NCBI GenBank assembly: GCA_001430745.1
Contig: KQ481938.1
Location: 1,417,558 to 1,444,911, forward strand
Direction of reading: 5' to 3'
Length of the DNA stretch: 27,354 nt
Source: Auxenochlorella pyrenoidosa
Lineage: Eukaryota; Chlorophyta; Trebouxiophyceae; Chlorellales; Chlorellaceae
In this document: piece after piece, positions 9,295-20,100 of the stretch
Numbering within the stretch: the stretch's first letter is position 1
Layout of the letters: the number at the start of each line of letters is the position of its first letter
Notes under the pieces: generated by a model
Seen by the model: the letters and a program-made list of their open reading frames with translations, nothing else
Database searches by the model: none
What the model was told of the DNA's origin: nothing
Translations under genes and position numbers: made by a program

Positions 9295-12200
9295 TCACTC
9301 CTTGCGCGCGGGCGGCGGCAGCTGCGGCGCAGCCTGCCCGCCCTCCTCCTCCTCCCAGGGCGCGATGCTGGCAATGTGCTGCTCCGAGGCAAACTCCGCC
9401 ATCGCCTGGCCGTTCTGCAGGGGCCGCAGCGGGGGGGGGCATGGTGCTTGCCTGAGCAAGAGGCAGAAAAGGGAAGCCGGCAGCGTCTGAAGGACAGCGC
9501 GGCGCACACGCACACGCGTCCTGCACCTGCGGCCAGCTGCCTCAGGTGGCCCAGGGTTTGTGCACGGCCACCGTCTGTTGCGGTGCAGCCATTCCACGCT
9601 CCCACTGCCAGACAGCGCAACCAGGCAACACCAAACCTCCATCCCCAGCGCTCGGCTGCCGGCCCCACATCCACAGCTCCCGCGCTGAGCTCCGCATTGC
9701 CACCAATGGGCTTATCCCCAGTCCTGGCGCGGGCCCAGCATGGCGGCAACACGCGTGCGTCGGCAGTGGCTGCCTGGCTGCACCTGCCAGCTGCACCTGT
9801 GAGGCAGACACTGTGATGCGGGGCCCTGCCTGCCCCCCCACCCCACCCACCTCGAGGTCGAGCGCGATGGAGCCGTCCTGGCAGGCGGCCATGGTCTTCA
9901 CGTGCTCCAGCTCGTCGTCGCGGATGTTGATGAACACGTCGTACAGGTTGCTGCGGGGGGCAGGGCAGGAGGGGGGGGGGGGGGGGGGGGGATGGTGCCA
10001 GCTCAGGAGGGGGGGCCGGGCAGGAAGGGGGGAAGGGTGCCAGCTCGGGGTGGGGGGCCCAGGCCGGCGGCAGCGAGGAGTCTCATCGGGCATGCGGGGT
10101 GGGCACCTCCAGGGCCAGGACGGGCAAGGGGCTGAAAGAGCACGGGCGAGCTCGAGGGGTGCTGGGGTGCTGGCAAAATCCTGGATTGAGGGAGGGCGCC
10201 AGTCAAGGTGGGCCAGCGGCGCCTGCAGTGACAGCCTGGGGCAAAAGGCTTGCAGGCCACCAAGCAACACCCTCCTCCTCTGGCAGCTCACTTGCAGGGC
10301 GGGCGCCGCCGCTCCCCGCCCGCCTTCCAGCTGGTCTGGAACTCATCAAACAGGTACCTGGGGGGGTGGTGAGGCAGGGCAGGTAAAGGGAGAGGTCAGT
10401 GGCTGGGCATAAATGATGCTGGAGCTGGAAGCTATCGGGCTAAGCTGGTGTGCAGCTCAGCAATGGCCCAGCTGCTGCGGCGAGTTTGCTTGGGAGCGAG
10501 CAGGAATTGCACAGCATGGCGTAGCACGGCACGGCACCACAGAGGATGGGCAGGCAGCTGGCCGTCCCTGCATCTAAAGCCGGTGCCGCCGTCCTCGCCG
10601 ATGACAGCCAGCCGCCGACAGCTGGCCACGCTTGCGAGGCTGCAAGCCCAAGCGTCGGGCGGCGCCTCCCTTCCACCCCACCGCCCACAAGCCTTGGCAC
10701 CCCCAGCGCTCACAGGTCTCCGCTCTTGTAGTAGTTGAGCGCCACCAGGGGGGGCGGGATCTGCTGCAGCGCCTCCCGGTTCTGCTCTGCAAACTCGGAG
10801 TACGTGTCGGCGGCGTGGCCCTGGGAAGGTGGGGCAGGCGGGGAGGGGTGTGTGTCTCCAGTGAGGGCAGAGCGGGGGCGGCACGCAGGATGCCATGCAC
10901 GCCCGCTGCCCCAAACCCCCTCCCAACACCCACGCACCACACACCACTCTGCAGCACGTGGGGTGCCATGCATGCCCGCCGCCCTAACCCCCTCCCCACC
11001 CTCACCCCAAAGCCCCCACACAGACCCCTCTGCCCGCCACTAGCAGCGAACCTCCCGTTCAGCCCGCGGCAGACCCCTCACCTCCACCATCTCCATGAAC
11101 TGGTAGGAGGCCGAAGGGGAGATCAGGTAGATGAAAATTAGCACCTGCNNNNNNNNNNNNNNNNNNNNNNNNNNNNNNNNNNNNNNNNNNNNNNNNNNNN
11201 NNNNNNNNNNNNNNNNNNNNNNNNNNNNNNNNNNNNNNNNNNNNNNNNNNNNNNNNNNNNNNNNNNNNNNNNNNNNNNNNNNNNNNNNNNNNNNNNNNNN
11301 NNNNNNNNNNNNNNNNNNNNNNNNNNNNNNNNNNNNNNNNNNNNNNNNNNNNNNNNNNNNNNNNNNNNNNNNNNNNNNNNNNNNNNNNNNNNNNNNNNNN
11401 NNNNNNNNNNNNNNNNNNNNNNNNNNNNNNNNNNNNNNNNNNNNNNNNNNNNNNNNNNNNNNNNNNNNNNNNNNNNNNNNNNNNNNNNNNNNNNNNNNNN
11501 NNNNNNNNNNNNNNNNNNNNNNNNNNNNNNNNNNNNNNNNNNNNNNNNNNNNNNNNNNNNNNNNNNNNNNNNNNNNNNNNNNNNNNNNNNNNNNNNNNNN
11601 NNNNNNNNNNNNNNNNNNNNNNNNNNNNNNNNNNNNNNNNNNNNNNNNNNNNNNNNNNNNNNNNNNNNNNNNNNNNNNNNNNNNNNNNNNNNNNNNNNNN
11701 NNNNNNNNNNNNNNNNNNNNNNNNNNNNNNNNNNNNNGGGGGTGTGGGGGTGGGGGGGGGGGCGCCGCGTATGCGTAAGGATGTGTGGTGTGGCCCAGCA
11801 GGAGCACAGTCGCATTACGCATGGCACTGCTGCCACGTGCATGTGTCATGCACAGCGCAGCCGGCTGCGGGCGGCGAGCCAGTCGCGCGCGGGCGTCGGT
11901 GCGGGCCTGCAGGCACGAACCTGTGCACCGCAGAGCACGGGCACGCTCGCAGCAGCTGGACCGGCCCCCCACCCTGGCCCCACCTGCAGGTGGTGCAGCT
12001 CGTTCCACTCCTCTGCGAAATGCACCTGCAGGCACGGTGTCGCCGTGGCGCGTCAAAGGGGCAGTGCGTAGCACAACTGAACCACAGCATACCAGCATGC
12101 CATGCGAGGGGGGGGGGGGGCAGGGCGCACTGGCCGACAGGGCATGATGCAGCAGGTGGCAAGAGTTGCAGGCGCGGCTCCAAAGCCTGCCCACCTTGCG

Positions 12201-14051
12201 CAGCTCAGCGCCCGCTCGCCACCAACCCAGGCTCTCGTACAGGTGCAGCTGCAGGGGTTTGGGGAGGGCAGGGTGGGGACCAAGGGGCACAAGGTGAGGG
12301 CGCGGCGCAGGCGGGTGCACGACCGGGCGTGCACCCAGCTAGGGGCAGGCTGCGAGAGTGCCAGGCTGCTAGGAGGCAGCGGCGGCCCAGGGTGGGAAAT
12401 GCAAATCAAGCGGGACGTGGCCGGGCTGAAAACCCGGCAAGGGTGCTGCCCCGGCGGCCCACCATGGAGATGTAGACAAAGTAGGGCATGCGGGCCACGG
12501 TCTCCAGGATCCAGAAGCGCTGGATGGGGCGCCCGGCGTAGAGCGCGTCCAGCGCCCAGCAGAGCGAGGCGTAGGTAAGGCGGATGGGCAGGGGGGCGGG
12601 GGGGCCGGCGGCGGCGGCGTGGCGCGCGCGCTCGCGGGCAGCCACCTTTGAGTCGTCGAGTGTCAGGGAGCGCACCTGGGCAAGCACCTGGCGGGCAGCA
12701 GGCAGGCAGGAAGGGAGAGGGGCAGCGCACTCGGTGGCAGGGACGGGCATGGGCGAGGCAGCAGGGGCGTGTGTCAGGTGGCATCAGGCAGCGGCCGCAG
12801 GTGGCCCGCCCGCCCGCGCTGCTGCGCACACACCACCCGAGCGGCCAGGGCGCAGCTTGCGGGTGCGGCGGGCGGGCGCGGCCCACCTTGCGCTGCTCCG
12901 TGGTCAGCTCGCCCTCCATGTGCGTCAGCGGCGCCTCTGTGAGCTCGTTGAACACGTTCCTCTCCTCCAGCCACACATCCAGCTTGGCAAAAGCACTGCG
13001 CTAAGGGGGTGGGTGGGTGTGTGGTGAAGCCACCCTGGGCGCCCCTTACTGGCTAGATGCTGCAACCAGAGTTCCAGCGCGGCAGTTTCATCGTGCACAA
13101 TGGCAGGAGGAGCAAACACCAGGCAGCCCGTCTGCGCCTCTCCGCTTCGACTCCCGCCCGCGGCAACAGCATCTGGAGCTCGACTGAGGCAGCGGCAGCG
13201 GCGGCAGCATTGGCGGCAGCAGGGTCCGCACCCGAAGATGCCGCGCGCCGCCGCAAAGCCGGCGCGGTACACCGGCCCCGCCATCGCCTCCCCCGCCTCC
13301 CCCTCCACCGCCGCCAGCTCGTTGAAGCGCACAGCGCGGCGCAGCGCGCGCAGCTCACGCCGGAAGTTGTCCACCCCCAGCTCCCAAGCATTCTTGGGGA
13401 TGGTGCCATAGTCCTGCGTGTGGTGTGGGGAGGGCGCCAGCCAGGGCTGGGCTGGGCGTGGGGGGGCAGCCATGGCCAGCCTGCCTGACCGCGCACCTCA
13501 GGGGGATGCATGAACTAAGCGGTGCCTTGTGCCCGAGCTCTACAGCCCCTGCCGAGTTGCACACCCGCATCTCAACCTGCGCCCGCAGAGTTTTCATCTG
13601 GGCTGCTCGCACGCGGCCCACCCCACCTGCTGGTACAGCCGGCCCGAGCCAGAACGGAAGCCATAGTCTGCAGGCATGGGCCGAATCAGCTGCCCCTCCT
13701 CGTCCACAAACGCCAGCCGTGCGGGCTTGCCGGCACGGCCGGCCGGCACGAGCGTGCCGTTGCCGCCGCCGAGGCTGTGCGGCGCCGGCGGGCTGGGGCT
13801 CGGCGGCGAGGCGACGCACCGTGGCTGCGCAGTGGCCAGGCGCCTGCCGACAGGCCTGCATTGCACAGGCGTTCTTTACGTACAGTCAGCAAGCGACCGC
13901 ATTAGTGCAGACAGTGCGGCGTAGGGCAGCGCGGCGGCCCGGGCCTTGTTGGGGCGCCGCCGGCGCCGCCAGTGCTGCCACCAGCGCCCTACCTTCTGCA
14001 CAGCAGTGGCCCGCTGGGTCGCAGATGCGCACTCTGGCTGGTTAAGCGCAT
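9295..14051 (-). CDS. PTOX: Plastid terminal oxidase (plastoquinol oxidase, IMMUTANS family), split by an assembly gap
   Basis: A di-iron carboxylate plastoquinol:O2 oxidase of thylakoid membranes, used in chlororespiration and carotenoid synthesis. Exons (- strand order): 14051-13993, 13855-13627, 13413-13232, 12995-12887, 12687-12463, 12248-12195, 12025-11984, gap, 11144-11082, 10820-10714, 10357-10292, 9950-9851, 9414-9295. There are 300 residues before the gap and 151 after. Residues 1 to about 36 look like a transit peptide (MRLTSQSAHLRPSGPLLCR, then Arg/Ala-rich). Family motifs: FWILETVARMPYF (Glu255), WNELHHL (Glu295, His297/298), MVE closing the exon 11144-11082, NYYKSGDLYLFDEFQTSW, and NLYDVFINIRDDELEH (Glu and His ligands). 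Both exons flanking the N run are in phase 0. The expected lost segment is about 28 residues and carries none of the known iron ligands. The C-terminus ends in an acidic run followed by a Pro/Ala-rich stretch. Confidence 0.96.
9971..9991 (+). repeat. Homopolymer of 21 G in a PTOX intron
   Basis: An uninterrupted G run 20 bp outside the exon 9851-9950, reading as a C tract on the coding strand and therefore part of the polypyrimidine tract before that exon's acceptor. The exact length is probably unreliable in any assembly. Confidence 0.8.
10881..11003. repeat. Imperfect direct repeat (about 50 bp, two copies) in a PTOX intron
   Basis: 10881-10930 and 10954-11003 share the order GCACG..., TGCCATGCA, GCCCGC, then a C-rich AACCCCCTCCC segment, with several substitutions between copies. 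Both lie in the intron between exons 11082-11144 and 10714-10820. Confidence 0.7.
11149..11737. other. Assembly gap (589 N) inside PTOX
   Basis: Unknown bases from 11149 to 11737. The right flank is almost pure G (GGGGGTGTGGGGGTGGGGGG), a likely cause of sequencing failure. The left flank is an acceptor (GCAG on the - strand) directly before exon 11144-11082. At least one PTOX exon, in phase 0 at both ends, must lie inside. Confidence 0.95.
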
Positions 14052-14316
14052 GCTGGCGCCCTGAAAGTGCTGACAGGGGGCTCCCAAAAGTGCAACGACG
14101 CGAAACGGGGCCAGCAGATGGTATGCAGGAGCCCCACTTGAAGCACTTGCTTGATTGAAGGAAGAAATAAAGGGTGGGGCGGTAGAAGGCCACCACACAC
14201 GAGCATCTGGCCGAGGTGGCGCGCAGCATGGAGGCAAAAGTTCTGCGGCTCTCCAAACAGCCATATCCTATATTCACGCACTGCCAATATCAAGTTGGCG
14301 TCAAGCCAGGCCCAGA
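14052..14316. promoter_or_regulatory. Short divergent intergenic region shared by PTOX and the plastid-targeted gene
   Basis: Only 265 bp separate the two start codons (PTOX on -, 14051; the neighbour on +, 14317). The stretch must hold both 5' UTRs and promoters unless one lies in a first intron. It contains an AT-richer patch around 14263-14292 and a purine-rich stretch near 14155-14180. No canonical TATA box could be assigned to either direction. Confidence 0.6.
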
Positions 14317-16639
14317 ATGGCCGCCATGCAAGCGGCCTCGACAATGTTGGGCAGCGCGCAGGCTCTCGCTGCCCCGTGCAGCGGCGCATCGGGTGCAGCA
14401 CCGCGTGTGGGATGGGCTGCAGCGAGCAAACCGGCCCCGAGACGCGGCGCGCTGCTCGCTAGGTGGGAATGCCGGCTGCTCTCCTCTGGTGTCGCTCTCC
14501 AGAGCCTCGGTGCCGCTGCGCAGCGCTCGATCGCACATTCGCTACGAATGACACCCCTTTTAGCCCTGCAGGCGCACCTGGCAGACTGACCGCGAGCGGG
14601 AGCTTGGTCGTGCGGTGCCACCGGCGCCGCCCGCTCGCGCTCCGCCGCCGCCACCTCCCCCACCGCCGCCGCCGCCAGCCGAGCCTGTCATTGTGAGGGC
14701 AAGGGGTGGAGAGGTGGGGTGGGCGGCCAATGGGCAAGTCTTGGTCTAGCTGCATGAGCAGGGAGTAAGCAGACCTGTCGACCCTCGACTGCCCCCCACT
14801 TCTGTGAATGCTCGATTCCATTCACCCACTGCAGGAGAATGACCTCAACATCTCGCGGCGTGCACTGTTTGGCATCATGGCGGGCGGCACCGCTCTGCTG
14901 TGAGTCCATGCGGGGCCAATGCACCGCCACAGCATGCCTCGCGCCGGCGGTTATGTAGGTGCACGGCCGAGCAAGCCGGATTTAGTTGGCATGGTCGCAC
15001 CCTGCCAAACGCCTCCCTTTGTTCGTGGCTGCGCCATGCCAGGTATGCCGTGGTGCGCGGCGGCTACCCGCTCACAGCTGTCGACAAGGAGAAGAATGTG
15101 GCGCTGCTGAAGACCAAGGGAGGCAACATGGTGGCGGCCACGCAGGTGCCATGCGCCCATGCCGACCCTGCTCTCCAGACCTGGGCTGTCGCTGCTGCGC
15201 TGCTGAGGCTGTCGCCCCGGTTCCCTGGCCCCGGCGTCCGGACAGGGACCCCCTGGGCCAACGGGGCTGATGCCGCGCCGCCGCCTGTTGTGAGCTGCCA
15301 CACAGCACTGCACCCCCGCTCGCCCCTGGCCACGTCGCCAGGCGCGGTGCACCGAGCTGCTCCTCCCTTGCTGGCGGTGTGCGCGCCCGTGCAGGACCCC
15401 TCTGGCCGCGTCTTCATGTTTGACCGGGCCGGCAACCTGTACTACGACACAGAGGACCCGCGCACCGGCCTGCTGGTGGTGGGTGCCCTCCCCTCCTTTT
15501 GTGCTTTCCCGGTGTTGCGTCCTTGGGCTTATCCATTTCCCAGTGCTGCGGCCCAAACACTCGCCTGTCATATGCCTTTTCCGGGGGGGCCTCCTGGCGC
15601 TGCACTCGTTGCATACAGGTGCCCGCTGCCCGTCGGCGAGCGGGGCAGAGCAAGCCGTGGCGCTGGGCTGCGATCCCATGAGCGACGGGCTGCCCTGGGC
15701 GCCTGCCGCTGCAGGTGGACACGCGCGGCGAGATGACCAACTTGTTTGTGGACAAGGATGGCAAGGTGGGCGGGCTGCGGGGCGCAAGGGCAGGGTTGGC
15801 GGGGCTTAGGCGGGGAATCTGCGGAAATGGTGCGCCGTTACGAGGCTGGGCGCCGCGAGCAGCGCGCCGCGCGTCTGGCCATCCAGGCGAGGGCCCCGTG
15901 CCCACTGGCGGTGCTTGCCGGCCGCGCCACGCCCGCGTGCGTCAAGCGTCTATGCGCTCTCCGCATCCCTGTGCTCTTCTGAAGCCTGTCGCGGCCCCCT
16001 CTTCCGGTCGGCTGCAGGTCAACCGCGTGCCCATTGGCAACATTGGCGACCTGCGCACCGTGACGGTGAAGGAGGTTGGCGGCGTGCCGGTGACCGAGCT
16101 GCAGAAGAGCATCAAGGGGCTGCGTGGCGGGCGGTGAGCGCTCCACTGTGCTGCGCAGTGTCGTTGCCTCCACTGACGTGTCGTTGCGTCGCTGCACCGC
16201 GCCTCTCGACTCCTTGGCAGGTCTGGCGGGGACGCTGCAAGGCCGTGGCTGGCCGCAGCCGCAGGGAGCAGCGAGCCGCAGCTGGAGGGCGTCTGCCTTC
16301 TCACCCACTAGACGCATCAGCCAACCATCCTCCGAGTTCCTCAGCCATCCAGCCACATTTCCCATCCCCCAAAACCTGAACCCCAAACCCCCACCCCCCT
16401 GCAGCATCACCGGCTTCTTCGACGTCGCCCCCGACGGCGACCCCAACAGCGTGCCCACGTCGGCGCTGCCTCGCGTGCCCACCCTCGACGGCACCCGCAT
16501 CGGCCCGCCCCAGATCCTCGAGGACTGGGAGGTCGAGCTGCAGCCCAAGGGCGGCGGCGGCGGCTGGTTTGGCGGCGGCAGCGGGGCACCAGAGGATGAC
16601 GCGTCGCTGCTGCGCAGCCTGCAGCGGGGAGACAAGTAG
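14317..16639 (+). CDS. Unrecognised plastid-targeted protein with a twin-Arg/hydrophobic segment (8 exons, 306 aa)
   Basis: Exons 14317-14462, 14572-14692, 14835-14899, 15043-15145, 15395-15478, 15715-15765, 16018-16133, 16405-16639 (TAG); 921 nt, all GT-AG and in phase. Residues 1 to about 50 (MAAMQAASTMLGSAQALAAP and on) are Ala/Ser/Arg-rich, as in a chloroplast transit peptide. A run of 12 Pro follows in exon 2, then NDLNISRRALFGIMAGGTAL, where SRRALF resembles a twin-Arg Tat motif ahead of a short hydrophobic stretch of about 15-20 residues. That could be a lumen-targeting signal or a membrane anchor. The remaining about 190 residues are soluble and Gly/Asp/Val-rich, with motifs such as FMFDRAGNLYYDTEDP, GEMTNLFVDKDGKVNRVPIG and QILEDWEVELQPK, ending in a Gly-rich stretch and an acidic tail. 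I do not recognise the family. The divergent promoter with PTOX is consistent with a role in photosynthetic membranes. Confidence 0.85.
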
Positions 16640-16947
16640 GCACGTCCGCCACGCCTGGCATCCCCCTCCCGCTGCACGCCAGCCCGCCGCCAGGCCCTCT
16701 GCTTCGCTGTCCCCTGTATGCTGCCACCGTTCTGTGCCTTGTCCATCCATCACTGCCGCTATTTTTGTTATGTGTGAGTGAGCGCACCCAGTTTTCTACG
16801 CCCGCGGTGCACACCTGTGTCGCTGCTTCTGCTGCCACCTCCTGCTGCTCGCCTCCTACCTGATGCTCTCTCACCCTCCCTCTCAAAACCACACATCCTC
16901 TCTGCAACGCCGTTCTCTCGCTGCCTCTTTGTGCATGACCTGGATAG
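16640..16947. other. 3' intergenic region between converging genes
   Basis: Follows the TAG at 16637-16639. It is pyrimidine-rich (many CTGC and CTCC words), with no open frame resembling a gene on either strand and no TGTAA on the + strand, so the poly(A) site of the plastid-targeted gene is not assigned. Confidence 0.5.
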
Positions 16948-16952
16948 TTACA
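16948..16952 (-). terminator. Probable polyadenylation signal (TGTAA) of the subtilase gene
   Basis: TTACA on +, TGTAA on -, 218 bp beyond the subtilase stop at 17170-17172. The intervening 16953-17169 is read as its 3' UTR. Confidence 0.5.
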
Positions 16953-17169
16953 CCATCAAAGGTACAGTTGAAGTGATGCTGAACAGGGCTAGCGATACAA
17001 ATGAAGGGTGCAGTGCGAAGCAGGAGGACATGGTGCACTGGAGCCCATGGGCAGCGAATGCAAGGGGTCGCATGAGAGCAGAGGCAGGGGTGGTTAATTC
17101 TAGGTTGAATCTGGACTGAATCAGGGCAAGGGATTTGAGATATGGATCGCAGGTGCAGCACAAGGTACG

Positions 17170-20100
17170 TCACATGGCACGCGCGGGCCTCCGCCTTGGT
17201 GGTGGCATGGCGGCAGCCCGCCTGGCCGCAGCTGATTTGGGCCTGGGGGGCGGCGGCCGGGCGCGAGGGGGCGGCCGACGGCGCGGGGGTGGCCGCGGCG
17301 GGCGAGGTGAGGGTGGGAGCGGCGGGGGGCGAGGCGGCAAAGGTGGTGGGCGTGGTGGCTTTGGGCTGGGAGGCGGTGGGCGTGGCGGCTTGGGGCTGGG
17401 AGGCGGCGGGTGGGGCGGAGGATGTGGGCGAGGGGGCAGGCGCGGCGGCGGCGAGGGCCGCGGCGAGCGAGGTGGGGGCCTGACCGGTGAGCGTGGAGGG
17501 GGGCGCGGAGAGGGCCTGGGTCGTGGCGGGGGTGGGGAGGGCTTGGGAGGCGGCGGAAAAGGGGCAGGTGGCGGCGAAGGGAGTGGGGGTGAGGGGGCGG
17601 GGGGCGGGGGAGAGGGTTCGGGAGGCGGTGGAGACGGTGATGGAGGCGGCGGCGCGGGGGAGGGGGGCGGAGGTGACGGCGATGGTGGAGAGGGGGGGGA
17701 GGGTGCAGGTGGCGGGGGCGGCGCTGGGTTGAAGGTCAGCTGCAGCTGGGTGACTGGGGGGTCGGCCTCGGCATAGGGCGCCACGGCTAGCAGGTAGTAA
17801 AGGCCTGGTGTGACAGGGAACGTGTACCTGCAGCGAAGGGAGAGCGGCAACATGCCCAGCAGCAGAGATGGCGGTCAGTAGCTGCCTGATCGGCACAGCA
17901 AGCAGCGAATGACCATGCGCGCCTCACTCACCACATAAACGGGCACGTGCTGCAAGCAAGCCTACCATGCACGCCTGCCCGCTTGTCAGCCGGCCCGCCG
18001 GCGGTTGCTGCTGCGTCGGGTGCATCCTAGGCGCACCTGAAAGCGTACCGGTCTGCGCCGCCGCTGCACGCGGGGCTGGCGTCATCGTTGCCGCCCACAC
18101 AGGCGAAGCTGGCCAGGTCGGGGCTGGCCAGCACCAGCAGCAGCGGGTCTCCAGTGTTTAACGTGAGGCCGCAGGCAGACGCCGTCACGGTGCCCCCCGA
18201 CATGGATGCGTTGGCAAAAAACCTGCGGGCAGCGAGGAGCAGGGGATGGCTGGGGTTGGCAAGCAGCAGAGCAGGCGCGCGATGAGCCCACCCATGCTGC
18301 CAGGCACGCAGCAATGCTGGCCCCAGGCACCAGCCCTGTCTTACTTGACGACGTAGGCAGCATTGCGCGTGTAGTTGGCACAGCCCATGCCGTTGAAGCT
18401 GGGCGCGGATGAGGCCAGGTACGAGTTTGTCTGTGGGGGAGGGGCGCGGAGGCGGCTTGCTGGAGGCTCGCCCTAAGAGCGCGCGGCGCAGCAGGCAGAC
18501 GTCACAGGCCTGTGCCCACCGGCATCCCCTCTGCCCTCACCTGCAGCTGGAAACCAAGCCACGGCAAGGCAGAGGCCTCCGCCGGATTTGCCCACGTGCC
18601 GGATGCAGGTGGCGGAGGGGGCGGGCGCGGCGGGCGCGGCGGCGAGGGCGGCGGCGCTGGGCCAGACAGCGGCGTCTTGTAACCAGACAGTGCGCCGGTT
18701 TCGCCGCTGGTGCCTCTCAGCGCTGCTGAGCTGTCGGCATGCAAGCAGTTGCCCGTCTGCCCCCCGTCGGTGTAGGTTGCGCTGCAGCAGCAGAGGACAG
18801 CGACGCCCAGGGTGCACTCAGCAAGCAGGCAATGTTGCAGCATGCACACCACACGCAAATGACGGCACTCCTGGCACACTGGGGCTACCGCCAGGCACGC
18901 CCACTCACTTGTGGAACGACGCATAGTAGCACCAGGAAGACGCCCGGCAGCTGCAGCACAGGGGCCCAAGGGGAGCAGCTGTGGGCTAGCAAATGAGGGC
19001 AGATGAGCAGGTGCGGGCACTGTGCTCCACCGCTGCCTGCCTTACAAACGCACGCAGGCCGATGCGCCTGCCCAGCGCTCACTCGTCCATGCAGTCGTCC
19101 CCGCTGGCCACAGTGTACAGCAGCTTCTGGCAGAAGGCAAAAACGAACGAGTAGACCACGTCGGCCTCCTGTGTGAAGCGGTCTGCATGGGCAGCAGGAT
19201 GGCAGCAATCAACACGCCCGCATGCTGCAGGGACACCAAACGTATGCATGGCGGCCGCTGCGGCAAAAGGTGCACCCATGCACATGCAGACACCACCACA
19301 CCCGTGGCTGCCCACCAGCCCAGCTCACAATTCAGGGCCAGAGGAGGCGGCAGGGGGTTGCCCAGCAGGGCGGCCAGGGCGCGCTCAACATTAAGGCGCC
19401 CGCCGGTGAGCACGCGCCCGGCGAGCGCTGGCACCGGGTCGACCGAGCTCAGCAGGGCCTGCCTGCGGATGCAGGGGCGCGGGGGAGCACGCAGGAAATT
19501 TCTTGCTCACGAGCCAGCAGGAGCTAGCGCCCCAAGCAGCAGCCATCCAGGAAGCGGAGCGACAGGTTAGGACAGCGCCGGTGCTGAGCGGGCCTGCAGC
19601 TCACTTGACCTCCTGCACAGTGGCGCTGGGCTTGGCGGCAAACAGCAGCGCCGCGGCGCCCGAGACGATGGGCGTCGCCATGGACGTGCCGCTGCGGGGC
19701 AGGCAGAGCGAGGGGGCGGTGGGCAGCTGACAGGGCCTGGCACCAGCACGTGCTGCCATGCCGCTGCGGCGCCAGGGGGTGCATGCAGGGACGAGCCGGC
19801 CTAGGTCAGGCGCGCTTGCCTCATGTACACATAGCTGGTGTCGGAGCTGTAATAGGTGGAAATGATGTTCGAGCCCGGCGCGGCTGCGAGGGGCACGGGC
19901 AGACACGCAAGTGTTGACATCAGCAGGGGCATGCATCGCTGGTGGCGGCGGTGCCAGAACTCAGGGCCTCAGGGCAGCCCGGGCATTGCGCGCCACCCTC
20001 ACCCTCGCGCATGCTGATTGAAACATCAACTAAGCCAAATCAGCCAAGGCCGGGCCCCCTCGCTCACCCAGATCCACGCTGGTTGCGCCCCAGTTGGAGA

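Noticed and set aside
9072..9752. A 226-codon - strand frame overlapping the end of PTOX
   Set aside because: It runs antisense-frame through the PTOX last exon and intron, and its translation is a compositional shadow.
11040..12320. A 426-codon - strand frame crossing the N run
   Set aside because: It is open only because N codons cannot be stops; the real exons here are 11082-11144, 11984-12025 and 12195-12248.
12420..12438. A 6-bp stem inverted repeat (GCCGGG...CCCGGC)
   Set aside because: Too short to stand out in such GC-rich intronic sequence.
13864..13866. GTG as the PTOX start codon
   Set aside because: A non-ATG start is not needed. An ATG at 14051 followed by a GT-AG intron (13992-13856) joins in phase and supplies a convincing transit peptide.
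17135..17776. A 213-codon Gly-rich + strand frame
   Set aside because: It is the complement of the Pro-rich tail of the subtilase (CCN/GGN mirror) and needs no gene of its own.
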